A DNA stretch of 64,000 nucleotides from Primulina eburnea (taxonomy: Eukaryota > Streptophyta > Magnoliopsida > Lamiales > Gesneriaceae), in contig NC_133109.1 in the NCBI RefSeq assembly GCF_022965805.1, positions 1,813,001-1,877,000 on the forward strand, read 5' to 3'. Of this stretch, positions 23,329-35,269 are shown one piece after another. The notes beneath the pieces were generated by a model. That model ran no database searches and was not told where the DNA came from. It saw only the letters and a list, made by a program, of their open reading frames with translations. The translations under genes and the position numbers were made by a program. How positions within the stretch are numbered: position 1 is the stretch's first letter; each line of letters starts with the position of its first letter.

Positions 23329-23996
23329 ATGGCTGCTCAGGTATTGCCTTTATTTACAGAACAAGAGTATATACTATAGTTACATGTTTCGATCAAAATT
23401 AAAATGCAGATTCAAGAATATTTTTCATTTAATTTTCATGCAACAGAAGGTGGTTCTCAGAGTCATGACCATGTCCGATGAGAGGACCAAGCAGAAAGCT
23501 ATAGAAGCAGTTGCTGATATTTTCGGTACTATCGAATTCAATCCCATCTTTTTATGCATTAGCGGTGAAACCTATATTTTTAGCCGAAAAAAACTAAGGG
23601 TGATAAAGACCATAGCATCAGGCTGATTAGATTCTTGAAGGCAGCTAAGACCACCCGAGAAAGGGATTCATATGCCCCTTAGACAAATGTTTCACATACT
23701 CTTTCTTTTTCCCGAATCCACGAGTTTCGTCGCAATAACACATCCTTTTCTGTTAACTTCTGCACAAACAGGTAGATTTTAAACATTGTGTCTGATCTTA
23801 ATTAACCATGCATGCTCTAGGGGTGGATTCCATTGCTGCTGATTTAAAAGATCAGAAGCTGACGGTGGTAGGAGAAATGGATGCAGTAGCTCTGGTGAAG
23901 AGTCTGAAAAAAGTGGGGAAAGTTGACATCCTTGCCGTCGGGCCAGCAAAGGAAGACAAGAAAGGGGATGATAAGAAACCACAAGAAAATAAGTAA
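23329..23996 (+). CDS. Small HMA-domain protein (HIPP-like, lacks CxxC and CaaX)
   Basis: Three exons: 23329-23340 (MAAQ), 23447-23525 and 23821-23996, all with GT-AG introns, giving 88 residues. The product is one heavy-metal-associated fold: KVVLRVMTMSDERTKQKAIE (strand and helix 1), then VDSIAADLKDQKLTVVGEMD, then VDILAVGPAKE and a lysine-rich tail. The metal-binding CxxC of classical HMA proteins is absent (MSDERT is in its place), and the C-terminus ENK is no isoprenylation box, so copper binding by the usual motif is unlikely. Proteins of this type are related to the small HMA proteins targeted by pathogen effectors and to the HMA domain built into some immune receptors; any such role here is inference. 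The first exon start was chosen because it gives in-frame splicing and a typical HMA start. Confidence 0.85.
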
Positions 23997-24238
23997 TCAA
24001 GCTCCATATTCCATGTCGTTTTAGTTTTAAGAATGTTCGAGGTTTTGTTGTGCATCATCCTCAATCATAAGTTTTCTTGTAAATCATTTGTTTTTCAACA
24101 TATGCAAACGATGAATATTATGCCCATAGGTTGTGACAAGCATTTCTTGAGAATTTATTTATTTGTGTCGAAGCTTATTAATTACAAATTCACAAAAATT
24201 GTAATGTAATGTTTTGACCCCGATCTCCTGTCGAGTGT

Positions 24239-24691
24239 AGGATGACAAATTTCCTCACGAGTTCGGGCTCCGTGGGAAAAACCCAAAACAGAAATGGGGA
24301 TCTTCAATTTTTTCGGGTCTAGGTATTCAAGGATTTTTTAAAATCTCCGAAGTAATTCGGACGGATATGAGGATATTATCCTCATCTTCGAATCCGCCTC
24401 CGAAAATAATCTTAATAATAAAATATTATTATTATTAGTATTAATAATATAATAATATTATTACTTTTAAAATAATAATAATAATATCACTAATAATAAT
24501 AAGTTTTGGTTCGAGGACTTGCCCATTATATTTTTTAAACGAGGATGTGAGCGGTGATAGTGATTTGATCCTCGTGGTTTCGAGTTCGGAGATTTTTTGA
24601 ACCCGAAAAAGCGGGGATCGGAGTGGATATGGAGGTGGGGATGAAATTCGGGATGGAGTTGGGGACAATAAAGCCTCCCCGTTGCCATCCT
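24239..24691. mobile_element. Non-autonomous palindromic element (AGGATGGCAACGGGG type)
   Basis: Starts AGGATGACAAATTTCC and ends GGGGACAATAAAGCC...TTGCCATCCT; AGGATGrCAA pairs at both ends. The interior is inverted in character (TTCGGGCTCCGTGGG left; CCGAAAAAGC and GGGGATCGG right) with an ATT-rich middle (24413-24500). It lies about 240 bp past the HMA stop codon. Overlapping frames here are not genes. Confidence 0.65.
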
Positions 24692-25050
24692 TAATCGAGT
24701 GTTTCAACACCTCTCCTGGATTTGTATGAGATTTTACGCGGTGCCTAAGAATGGATCTTCAATTATGAGATATCAATTAGGTTCTCCTATAAATCTAAAC
24801 GCCTTTCTTATGAGAAATTTTTTAATAATAAAATTTTATGATATCAGCTTACGTACAAATAAATCCAAATAGCTTTTTGACTTGTAAAAATTGCTGACCT
24901 TAACATTCGCTTTGTTCAGGGAAGAGAAAAACAGTATTATTTTTTTAAAAAATATATAGCATAATATCAACCAAAAACAAAGTCCTAAGATCGATTCACT
25001 TTAGTACAATTGATAACATTGATGACATGGACATTAAAAAAGCACAAAAA

Positions 25051-25190
25051 TTGTCGCTCACATGTCAATTTTGTGAGACGGATCTCTTATTTGAATCATT
25101 TATTAAAATATTACTTATTATTGTAAATATCAAGAGCGCTGACCCGCTTTATGATAAAAATCCGTAAGACCATCTCACAAGAAACCTACT
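25051..25190 (+). mobile_element. Diverged relative of the 182-bp MITE family
   Basis: Retains TTTTGTGAGACGGATCTCTT, ATTACTTATTATTGTAAATATC, GACCCGCTTTATG and GACCATCTCACAAGA, in the order of the family but with a short core. Confidence 0.65.
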
Positions 25191-25250
25191 ATGAGAAAAA
25201 TGACAAAATCCATTAGTGGGAAAACCCAGAACACGAAAACTCATGTTAAA

Positions 25251-25404
25251 TCTCACATGTCAATTTTGTGAGACGGATCTCCAACTCAACCCAACTCATG
25301 AAAAACTATTATTTTTTACGTCAAAATATTATTATTCATTATAGTTATGGATCAATTCAAACCGTCTTAAGATCATAGACCCGTGAGATCGGTTGACTTA
25401 CTCG
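25251..25404 (+). mobile_element. Diverged MITE relative, second subfamily
   Basis: Shares CTCACATGTCAATTTTGTGAGACGGATCT with its neighbour at 25051, but the core differs (CCAACTCAACCCAACTCATG). A similar layout is seen at 62611-62760. Confidence 0.55.
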
Positions 25405-27500
25405 TATTGGAAAGAGGTGTTATATTTTTTTTACCAAAGAAAGGCGTTTTCATGCTACTAATTCTTTTAAAAATATATAAAAACAACTTCAGAATATGAA
25501 GTCAAAGCGTGAATAAGTAGTTTTCAATCCCATTCAATAATTTTATGAGAGTTTTTAACATTAAAATAACGATATATCGTTCACAATTCCAAAATCAAAT
25601 AACATAGTTGCTCAAACAAACCAATCAGGGGAAGGAAAAAAAGTAACCCTTGCGACACTTTCAGGCTCCCTTTTGCCTTTTCAAGAATCTTGTAGCCAAA
25701 CTTAATCAATACATGGAGAATCAGTAAAATCAATAATTTAAATAATAGGAATAAAATTTCTAAAAAAAATATCAACTCAAACATAGATTTTGTTCGAAGA
25801 AATGGTTGGCGCAAAGTAATCGGTTGAATATGATTAAGGATGTCGGCATCGATATTACGACACTGAAGCAGACATCTCTGAAAAATAATATCGAATAAAT
25901 CGTGGCAAAGAGTATTAGCTTCATACATGTACGCACATAACCACAGGGTCAACGAATAAAACCCACTAAAAAAATAGTGGATGTCAAGTTAGAAAGTTGG
26001 GTGTAATTACTACGTCAAAAAATAAATAAAACTTTACAAGCAGTTCAATTTTTAGAAACTAGAACGTATGGTAGTGGATGTTAATGTTCGAGAGATTATT
26101 TTCAAATTCCACGAGTTGGAACCAAGAGTAAATTTGGACGAAATTCGAATATAAAGATATGAATTGAGTCAATTGACTATGGTTCGACTCGATTTGACTC
26201 GACTCATTTCATGCCTTGATACAAGCAGAATAGCAACGATAAGTCCATAAAAATGAACAAGAAACACCCATGAGAAGCATTAAAAATGGTGAATATGTAA
26301 ACACTAAATACCAGGAACATATAGCATAAATGAGATACATTCAAAAGTCATCGATGTTATCCAACACAACTGAAAACAGTTGGTCAACTGGTTTGTTTCA
26401 AAAAAACGCATGATGCCTAATGCCTTCCAATGTCACAAAAGTTAGAAAAGTAGCAATTATGGACTTGGCCACATGTTCCAAAGCTTCAAGTTGGAAAAAG
26501 CCATTGAAAAGCAAAATTATCAAAGTTAAGAAACAGCAAACTAACCTCATAGTTGGTGCTCCTAGCCACTTGTGGAACAATAATGCAAAAGGAGTGCTGT
26601 GCTGCTTCTTAATTCCACCACTTTGCAACCACTTTGTATTGTAAGTTGTGATACATAAAATCAGATTCTAGGGACGATGGAATGCTACAGAATCCATAGA
26701 ATGTAGACAAGCACTCAGCACAAAAGACCCAAGCTATTAAACAAAGTTCAAGAGCAAGAGAAAATTGCCCCGTCCATTGTGTCAAAATGGGACCATATGA
26801 GATCAGAAAAGCAAAGGTGATGATTGAATTCTCTCAAAAAAATTTGCACCCCAAAATGTATTACATTCTCGTTGCTATTCCTCTTCCAAAAGATATTTTT
26901 TGATCATTTTCATACACCAACAGAATAATCTCTTCGTACTCAACTTTTCATCGATTCCAAAACATACTCTAGATTATTATTATTATTATTATATAATCTA
27001 ACCAAGTACAATATATTTCGAAATTTTAATATAACTCACAGCTAATCATTTTTCACACAAATATAACTTCACGAGCAAGTTAACAAGTTACTGGACAAAA
27101 TCTTACCATATCCCAGTAAACAATTTTAAACTTATCATACAACAGTTTTTCTCCTAAATTTTTCTTCAGCACAACAGAAACGAAGACAAACATTATAGAA
27201 GTTTCCTCGCTAGCCCACAAATCAGAACTAATGGAGGGAAGGGATCTGGTTGAATTTAAGTGAAAGGCGCTTTTTCGACACAAGTCTAAGATAATGCTTG
27301 AACATTTTTTATGCAGCTACCAAATACAAATCAAGAAACCAGAAGAGCAGTATATTACCACCAATAATACACTAGAAGAGGAAAAGGCTGAATCTATCGA
27401 AAACGAAGTAGAGAATAAACTAGCGATTCATTGCATAATGAAGCATCGATTGCGGTACACCAATACGGAAGTATTCAGAATAGCTTGATAAAAACAGGGA
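25405..27500. other. About 2.1 kb without a recognisable gene
   Basis: AT-rich with an (ATT)n run near 26975. Short hydrophobic frames on the minus strand (25581-25952; 26398-26628) have no known family, no supporting splice structure and no homologue that I recognise. The last few hundred bases are probably the 3' untranslated region of the PPR gene. Confidence 0.4.
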
Positions 27501-27532
27501 ACTCCGCAGATCTTACATACTTCTTCATTTCT

Positions 27533-29029
27533 TTATCGTCTCCTAGATCTTCTAATTTTTGTCTGAAGGTGAACATACTGCCCCTTTGCCACCATCTGCC
27601 TTATAATTTCATGAGCTTGAGAGAGTTTTCCTGCATTTCGCAGATAACTAACTAACGTAGTGTATACGAGAAAATTGGGATTACAACCTTTAGACTCCAT
27701 TTCCTTCAACATCAACCGAGCTTCCTCAAACTTCTTAGCCATGCAAAGCCCACGGATCATGGAATTATAAGTAAAAACATTTGGCAATTGTCCCTTGCTA
27801 ATCATCTCCTTGTACATCCCCTGAGCCTTGTCAAACTCACCTGCCACGACATAACCCGTTATCATGACAGTGTAACAAACAACATCAGGAACACACCCAT
27901 GCTTTGTCATTTCATCAAAGAAATATTGGCAAGCATCCAAATTACCAGCCCGACTGAGCCCATCTATCAATGAAGTGAAGTGGAGAACACTCGGATCGAC
28001 ACCGGCTTCCTTCATGAAATTCAAAAGCTTTAGTGCCGCCAATGGCTTGTCCCCTTTACCGAGAACATGGAGCTGGAGATTGAACGTATGGAAATCGGGT
28101 GAGAATCCACATCTACCCATTTCATCGAGCAATCTGTAAAACTGATCCAGCTTTCCCAACCTAAATTTTGTGCACATAAGAATGTTATATGTCATCACAT
28201 CAGGAGAATGACCTTCAGCTAACATTGTCCGATATACCCACTCTATCAATCTGTATTCCTTTAATGTCAAAAGAGAATGCAGAATTGCATTGTATGAATG
28301 TTTAAACGGCCTATAATTAAAGGACTTCGACTTAATAAACCTCTCTACAACTTTTCTTGCTAATCCAGCCCTACCACAAGTACATATCAATAGGTTGAAG
28401 GTGCGAGCAGTAGTTGGGTATCCTTTCTCAATCATCTCATCCATTAACCTCCACATTGCCTTAAGTTCCTCAGATTCAGCAAAGATCTCCATCATCATAT
28501 GGTAAGCACTTCCTGCATGCATGTAATTCTCTTGTTCACCAGACCACAAAAAGAATATATACCCAAGCTTCGCACACCTATTTTTGTTCTCATGATTAAT
28601 CGTCTTCAAGATACCAAAAAGCACATCTCTCACTAGAGGACCCGAAACCCTCACCCCTAGATTACTAAGAGCAAGTTTCACATCATATTTCGGACCATCT
28701 TGACCAAGAATTTCAAGAACTCTTTCACAGTCACTTTTCACCTCATCGATTAAAGTCTCTACGAACGGAAAGTTCAGACGATAAAGGCCACCATAATCAC
28801 AATTGTGACCAGAAGAACCATGTGGATCACATAAATTTGAAGTCTTTTCCTCCACATTGTGCACAAAACTTGAACTTTTCCAAGGTTTATCAAGAAAATC
28901 CTCAATGCGCTCAAATCCATTTTCGACATTATTCCAATCAAACGTCTCACTGCATAAAGCACGCGAAACGACACAAACACTAGATAATCCCTTTAGAATT
29001 CTGGGACTCAAAAGAGCAACAGCGCACAT
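27533..29029 (-). CDS. P-class pentatricopeptide repeat protein (At1g55630-like, organellar)
   Basis: Intronless, 498 residues. Residues 1-25 (MCAVALLSPRILKGLSSVC...) lack acidic residues and are rich in Arg, Ser and Leu, like a mitochondrial or plastid targeting peptide. About eight 35-residue PPR motifs follow from residue ~207 to ~487, such as SYNAILHSLLTLKEYRLIEW, TYNILMCTKFRLGKLDQF and TYNSMIRGLCMAKKFEEA, with no E or DYW extension, so P class. The C-terminus YVHLQTKIRRSRRR is like that of Arabidopsis At1g55630, which I recognise from memory. P-class PPR proteins bind organellar RNA and affect its stability, splicing or translation; the target RNA is unknown. The start at 29029 gives the expected targeting peptide, and no upstream in-frame extension is needed. 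Confidence 0.9.
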   Translation of the reverse strand: MCAVALLSPRILKGLSSVCVVSRALCSETFDWNNVENGFERIEDFLDKPWKSSSFVHNVEEKTSNLCDPHGSSGHNCDYGGLYRLNFPFVETLIDEVKSDCERVLEILGQDGPKYDVKLALSNLGVRVSGPLVRDVLFGILKTINHENKNRCAKLGYIFFLWSGEQENYMHAGSAYHMMMEIFAESEELKAMWRLMDEMIEKGYPTTARTFNLLICTCGRAGLARKVVERFIKSKSFNYRPFKHSYNAILHSLLTLKEYRLIEWVYRTMLAEGHSPDVMTYNILMCTKFRLGKLDQFYRLLDEMGRCGFSPDFHTFNLQLHVLGKGDKPLAALKLLNFMKEAGVDPSVLHFTSLIDGLSRAGNLDACQYFFDEMTKHGCVPDVVCYTVMITGYVVAGEFDKAQGMYKEMISKGQLPNVFTYNSMIRGLCMAKKFEEARLMLKEMESKGCNPNFLVYTTLVSYLRNAGKLSQAHEIIRQMVAKGQYVHLQTKIRRSRRR

Positions 29030-29575
29030 GGCAAAAGTATATCAAACTTCGGAAACGCCCCATTATTCCAGTACCTCGTCAGCTCCCAGAAAAGCCCCCA
29101 CATTCACCAAATTACAACAACTAACCCCAAGCTCAGAAATTTCCACTTTATACAGTTCAATTAATCTAAAAATACCCATCAATACAAAACTGAGAAACAT
29201 CAACCACTGTCTTCGAGCAATAAACAGCCTTCATTTATGCACAATGTCAATTACCGGGTAAAGTTGAGTTCAAAATTTTCTTCAGAAAAGGCCAAATCAA
29301 GGGGTTTCGAGTTCTGATAGAGTGGGCCAAGATTGCTAACCTGATAATGGCTTTTGAGTTTCCTCAAATCAACTTTTAACGAAGTGATTAAACTTCTCTG
29401 CGGGAAATTGTCGCTAAACCGACAGAAAAACGCAGATTGAAGCTGTGTGTTCAATGGAGCAATTGAACTTCTACCGAGGAACCTGAGAATATAACCCGAT
29501 TGACGTGTGGGCGGCAATTGGTCGTCCTTATACCACACAACCCACACAGTCATTCTAGGTTTTGGCCCCATTTTA
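29030..29575 (-). other. Probable 5' leader of the PPR gene
   Basis: Directly upstream of the PPR start. A frame of 106 residues (29251-29571) runs through it but shows no family; an unspliced or alternatively spliced leader is the simpler reading. Confidence 0.35.
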
Positions 29576-29650
29576 CCATTTTGGGACTGAACTTTACATG
29601 TAGTTCAGTTAAATTAATTTCTTATAATCTTTAAACTAGTAAATAAATAT

Positions 29651-29834
29651 GGTCAAAAACTTGTGTGAGATGGTCTCACGGGTCATATTTGTGAGACGGA
29701 TCTTTTATTTGGGTCATCCATGAAAAAGTATTATTTTTTATGCTAAAAAGTGTAGCTTTTGATTGTGAATATGAGTAGGGTTGATCCGTCTCACATATTA
29801 AGATCCGTGAAACGGTCTTATATGAGACACACTC
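29651..29834 (+). mobile_element. 182-bp MITE family, copy 9
   Basis: Forward copy flanked by an 8-bp match ataaatat (29643-29650 and 29835-29842). Carries the variant core AAAAGTGTAGCTTTTGATTG, which it shares only with copy 10. Confidence 0.88.
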
Positions 29835-30220
29835 ATAAATATTAGTATAGTATTTTAGATAAGAGAATAAAATGAAATAACAAAAAAAAATACAATATCA
29901 ATATCTTTAATTTGTTTTTCTTATCAAATCTTATTTTCCGTCATCTCATTTCTGACAAAATCGATCGTATGATGAACATTGAGTGTGGATTGTGAAACAG
30001 GAGAGTTTTTCTAGTGAACTTTGATTTTAAGGGTAGAGATGTTTGTTGTTTAGTTAAATGTGGCTATATGAATTGCTTGTTTTATTTATTTGGTTTATTT
30101 ATCATATGATCATATATTTGTAGCTTAAGCGACACTCGGATTCTTTGTAAAAAAAGAGGTTTCAGCTTCGAGATCTTTGAAATCTTTTCACATACAAGAA
30201 AGATTAATCATATGAATCAA

Positions 30221-30402
30221 GAGTGGGTCTCATGTGAGACCGTCTCACGGATACTAATCTGTGAGACGGATCAATCATACTCATATTCACAATCAAAAGC
30301 TACACTTTTTAGCATAAAAAATAATAATTTTTCATGGATGACCCAAATAAGAGATCCGTCTCACAAATACGACCCGTGAAACCGTCTCACAAAGTTTTTT
30401 CC
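30221..30402 (-). mobile_element. 182-bp MITE family, copy 10
   Basis: Reverse copy of 182 bp with a perfect 9-bp duplication atgaatcaa (30212-30220 and 30403-30411). Its core CAATCAAAAGCTACACTTTT is the reverse complement of the variant core of copy 9. Confidence 0.93.
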
Positions 30403-30411
30403 ATGAATCAA

Positions 30412-31211
30412 ATGGTGGAAAAATTATTTATGTGCATATTTTTATTGTATTTTTAATACTATGGCACTTATTATATAACTAATTGATTTTGTTACGTGTG
30501 ATATTTGTTATTTTGAAAATAATATTTTTGAGAATATATAGAGAATGAAAGTTTATTTGATGAAGATAATAGAAAAATAAGACCTAAGGTAGTGGTTAAT
30601 TATATGTATTTTGGCTTGGTGATTGATTTTTTTTTTTTTGGATCAAACTTGTATATTTATTTATAACGAACGTGGTACATTGTTTATTACAAGGTTATTC
30701 ATCCAAGAAGAAAAATCTCTAGGCTCTCAAAAGAAGGAGGTCAGGTGAGAAGAAGCAAAGCGTCAAAAGCGTGAGCTATTTGATTTGTTGTTTGTCGTAC
30801 ATATATGATCTCCACTCTGGCAATCGTGTCCAATAAATTTTGAATCTCTAGTATGTTCATATCCGAGTATCCTAGTTCTTCTGTCGGGTTGATGACTGAT
30901 TTCACCACCCAACAAAGAGGCTGAAGCTACCTGGTTAATCATCTTGTGATGTTGGATTACTTTCTCAAATCCCTCCTTGATTGCTCTGTAACTCATTCCA
31001 TCTTTCACTGAAGTCGGCTTTAAGATTTGGTGTTATAGTGTTTACTTGAAATATAATTGAGAGAATATTTATGGGATAGTTAAAATTTACATTATTATTA
31101 TTTTTAAAATGAAATGAAAACAAATAGTAGTGTCGTTATGTGATTTTAAATTTCATAAACATTTTTAGAAAACATAATCAATCAAAGTCTTATTTAGGAA
31201 AATATGCAAGC
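30412..31211. other. Spacer with an unidentified 81-residue frame (30763-31008, minus)
   Basis: The minus-strand frame begins MKDGMSYRAIKEGFEKVIQH and ends NNKSNSSRF. It is hydrophilic and helical at its start, but I recognise no family and see no exons joined to it. It may be a fragment of a decayed gene. Confidence 0.3.
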
Positions 31212-34200
31212 TGTTAAGATCGACGGAGAATTTAAAATTTCTTTCTTCTGGTTCTGAAATATGTGCTTCAAACTTTTTTAGGAGTCAGAAGCTAATATCA
31301 ATCTTTGAAAGAATAGCGGACTACTTAAAAGTGCTAAAATAGTCCAAAACACTTTATGAAACTTAAAAATAGTAGGAAAGAAAATAACACAAGGTTTGTT
31401 TCTATATGTTCAAGGACAAAACCTTATGTCTCTTCTTCTTCTGTTTTCATAAGGTATCACTAAAAGACTTTGATCAGTACACACTTGAACAACCCACTTC
31501 ATTAAGACTTACCATTGGCTAATGAAACTCTTAGTATTACAACTCAACACTTAATAAATATTGCTTTTGGGAAAGACACTTTCCACATATTACAAACACT
31601 TCACATTTTTCATTAAGTATATACAATGAAAAAGTATTTGAACAAATGATTGCACATATGATAATCTGAATTTGATAGAACTGTAGAGAGTGTATTGGTT
31701 TGTATACTTTCAGTATGATAAGTTAGAAGGTGTGAATGATTTCACAATTTCACAAAAAGTTAGTGTACGTTAACATATTATGAAGCCTTTTATAAACCAT
31801 CTTCAACGTTTGAATGAGAACGACTCTTTTTCCGTTATGAATACTTGAATCCAAGAATATACTTGTTATTTGTTTTTTTGTTCAAAATGGTATTGATCAA
31901 TAAATGATATGTACAGTTCATTTAATGAATTTAAATAAAGTATACTATTGTACACAACATATACAATATATAGGGACATCTTCGGATAGATAGTACAAAC
32001 CAAAACGAATATTACTAGAGTAGCTCTGACAGATTATTGTAAAAGACTATCTTTCTAACTATTACTACTGGTTCTATATTACTTCATTTTTTGTTCGGTC
32101 TACTGGTATTTTTATTTAAGGATGTGTTCTGATTTTCCTTAAGGTGAATATTGCTTCTAGTTTTTCTTAAGCAGAATATTGCTTCTGAATTTTCTCAAGC
32201 GGAATATTGCTTCTGATTTTCCGTTATTCTTTAAACTTATGTACCCCATCACCTCAATTAATGTATTTTTTTTTATCAATTTCTCCCTTTGTGATGATGC
32301 TAAAACCTTGATTTTTAAAATTTTGAAAAGACGGTATGTGAAAGTGACTAATAAAGTAAAATTCGTTTGAATATAAAAGCAGTAGGTTGTCCAAACGACC
32401 GTTATTACTAAAAGTATAAGGGATCATGAATTTGAGATATTAAATTATAAGGTCTAAAAAAAGAAATTTTCTGGAATAAATCCAGTAACAACGCTAAATC
32501 AGTAAAGACATTGTCTTATCAATATGAATTCTTAATTCGATGTAGTAAGATTTTATAGAATCTTAACCATATTAAAATATATTCCTCCTAAATTGATTCT
32601 TAAGATAAATCAATGAGGCCTAACATATTATGGAAATAAGAAAACTTAGCATCGAGTAATGGTTTGGTGAAGATATATTGCTGATCAATAGATAGATACT
32701 CCAGACGAATTTCTTTATTTTGCACATGATCTCTGATCAAGTGGTGTCTGATGTCAATATGTTTAGTTCTGGAGTCCAGCACCGGATTATAAGTTATGGT
32801 TATTGTACATGTATTATCACAAAGAATAGGTGACTTGGAAGCATTTACCCAATAGTCTTTCAATTATTACTGAATCCAAAGCATTTGAGAGTAACAACTT
32901 CCAGCAGCTAAGCATTCGGATTATACAATAGAAGTGGCAATAAAAGTCTGCTTTTTACTAAACTAGAATATCAGTCAATCATCGAGAAGTTGACAGAATC
33001 CACTAGTACTTTTTCTATGCCATAAACCAAGTATTCTGAGTAGCCATTTAAATATTTCAATATACGCTTAACAGCTATATAATGAGATTTCTTGGGATCT
33101 GATTGAAATCTAGCACAAACATTATGTCTAGTCTACTAGCATTAAGATATAGCAGAGAACAAATTAGTACTCCAATACAAGGTTATCTCTACTGAAATTC
33201 TTCATTCATCTTTATTGAGCTTAGATGGAGAAATAATTAGATTTGAGGCAAGCAATGCATGTTTCCATACTAAATCTTTTCAGTAGCTTCTGGAATGGGT
33301 TTTAGCCCATACATTTGTCTGAAACGGGTCGGTTGATGGCTCCTATCCGCCGTTCATCCTGCTGAGCTTTGATCTGTATTTCATCTGGTTTATGAAAATT
33401 CCAGAGTTGAGTTGTCTAACTTGTGATCTTAGAAAGAACTTTAGTTCTCACACATGCTCATTTCAAAATGATTTTGCGTCAACTAGCTAATTTCTCACAA
33501 ACTTTGGTTCATTTGTATAGAATGTCACACATGCTAATAGTTGTACAGAATGTCATCGACTACATTATACAGGTTAAATTTCTTTGTATTTTCGTTGGTT
33601 CATTTGCTTCTGTATTTTTCCAGTATTTGTGGAGCTCCTTCTATTATAGTCACTGTTGTATTGACTTTCATAATTTTAATGAGACCATCAGTGATGACAT
33701 ACCACATGTCATCGTCTTGTGCTGTAAGATGAGCTTTCATTTTGATTTTTCTTTAGAGAACATGGGAACCTTGCTGAAAATGTCATAGCTTTTGCAGTAG
33801 ATGTTTCAGATCGAGATAAACATTATCCGATACCACTTGTTAGGATCGGTTGAATATTTAGAAAAAGAATATTGAATAAGCACTCTAAACCTTTTCTTTC
33901 TCATGCTTCTTAAATATGTGCTTCAAATATTTTTAGGATTCAGAAACTAATCTAGATCTTTGAAAGTGCACCGAACTACTTAAAAGTGTGGAAATAGTCA
34001 ACAACAATTGATGAAACTTAAAAATAGTAGAATGTAAAATAACACGAAGTTTGTTTCTTGAAGTTCGAATGACAAGACTCTTCTATGTCTCTCATTCTTC
34101 TGTTTTCAGAAGATATCACTAAAAGACTTTGATCAGTACACACTTGTATGGACCCACTTCAATATGATTTATCCTTGCCTAAAGAAACTCTTGGTATTAC

Positions 34201-34867
34201 AATTCAGCACTTGATTAATATTGATTATGAGAAAGATACTTTCCACATGTTACAAACATTTCACACTTTTCAGTGAATAAATATAATAAAAGAGTATGAA
34301 CAAATGATAGCATATATAATCTTTTGAATCTGATTGAACACTACAACGTGTGCTGGTTTTTGTTGACTTTCAGTATAATAAGTTAGAAGATGTGAGTGAT
34401 TTCGAAATTTCACAAAAAGTCACTGTATGTAAACACATTATGAAGCCTTTTTATAAATCATGAGCATCGAATCCAAGAATAAACTTGTTATTTAATTTAT
34501 TTTACTCAAAATGGTAGTGATCAATAAATTATTTATACTATGTATTTAATGGCTTTAAATAAGGTGTACTAGTTATAGAGAATGAGTACAATAAATAGGA
34601 ACATCATCTAATAGATAATACAAATCAAAACGGATATCACTATAGTATTCTGACATATTATCGTGAAAAACTATTTTTCTGGATATTGATATTGGTTTAT
34701 ATTACTCCATTCTTAGTTCGGTCTACTGGTATTTTTATTTAAGGGTGAGTTCTGATTTTCTTTAACTAGAATACCTCTTCCGATTTTCCTTAACCATTTT
34801 GATTTTTAATTATTCTTAAAAGTTTACTTTAAGCAGCACATCACCATAATTAAAAGTATTTTTATCA
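31212..34867 (-). mobile_element. Deleted Copia element with both LTRs
   Basis: Two direct repeats of about 1.05 kb: 31212-32278 (3' LTR) and 33838-34867 (5' LTR). They share AAATATGTGCTTCAAA, CACTAAAAGACTTTGATCAG and GGAAAGACACTTTCCACAT-like stretches. Beside the right LTR, read minus, is a primer-binding site TGGTATCGG; beside the left LTR is a polypurine tract AAAGGGAGAAA. The interior is only about 1.56 kb, with a Copia RNase H remnant. Flanks give no clean 5-bp duplication; a stretch near 31167-31204 resembles 34863-34890, which may mean that the true ends lie slightly further out. Confidence 0.82.
32600..33100 (-). pseudogene. Copia RNase H fragment
   Basis: The minus strand gives KDYWVNASKSPILCDNTCT then DSRTKHIDIRHHLIRDHVQN, the conserved DNxxAIxLxKNP / RTKHIDIRYHFIRD part of Copia RNase H, and upstream broken parts such as YIEIFKWLLRILGLW and RKSTSGFCQLL (KYLKGTxxxGLxY and TSGYCxFLG-like). 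Stops and frameshifts are present. It is the only coding trace inside the deleted element. Confidence 0.8.
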
Positions 34868-35200
34868 AACAAAGTCTTGTTTAAGAAAATAAAAACAAAG
34901 TCCTAATTAAAGAACAACACGATTTTTTTTCCTGAGTTCCATATTATTACTGGTAATTGAATTTTTATTATTTATAAAAGTTATACATTTGGATTTTAAA
35001 AAATATATATACAGTCTGCGCTAATCCCTGTACTTCCAAGTGAAGATATAATTTATTTTATTAATAAAAAAATATAGACAGAGAGGTCGTTGGCTAAACT
35101 CAGAGTGCGATATTAACAAAAAATCAGACACAGCACAGTATTGTAGGAAGGTAACTGGAGAGGATTAAGCTCACTTCCAGCTGAAAGCACGCGAAATCTT
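34868..35200. other. Spacer upstream of the SHOC1-like gene
   Basis: AT-rich; it contains the presumed promoter of the gene at 35270. No other feature was seen apart from the site at 35206. Confidence 0.5.
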
Positions 35201-35205
35201 CTCAA

Positions 35206-35215
35206 ATTGGCGCCA
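35206..35215. promoter_or_regulatory. E2F-like palindrome upstream of SHOC1-like gene
   Basis: ATTGGCGCCAAG contains ATTGGCGC, which fits the E2F consensus WTTSSCSS on one strand, and is itself palindromic. It lies about 55-64 bp upstream of the ATG at 35270, probably in the 5' leader or core promoter. A role is only inferred. Confidence 0.3.
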
Positions 35216-35269
35216 AGTCTCATAAATGAAGACGAATTCTACCCGTTGAGAGCGAAAGCATCAGACGCT

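Noticed and set aside
23112..23402. Frame with a long YIYIYI tract, and similar frames at 61140-61647 and 63260-63517
   Set aside because: These are translations of TA microsatellites.
25581..25952. A 123-residue hydrophobic frame on the minus strand
   Set aside because: Runs of Leu/Ile/Phe reflect AT-rich DNA; no family recognised, no exons joined to it and no sign of conservation available.
26398..26644. Opposed frames of 74-76 residues
   Set aside because: They lie on both strands over the same bases with no recognisable domain.
31167..34890. Similar stretches outside the two LTRs (31167-31204 and 34863-34890) as a long target duplication
   Set aside because: LTR elements make 4-6 bp duplications; the likeness more probably means uncertain LTR ends or an older repeat into which the element jumped.
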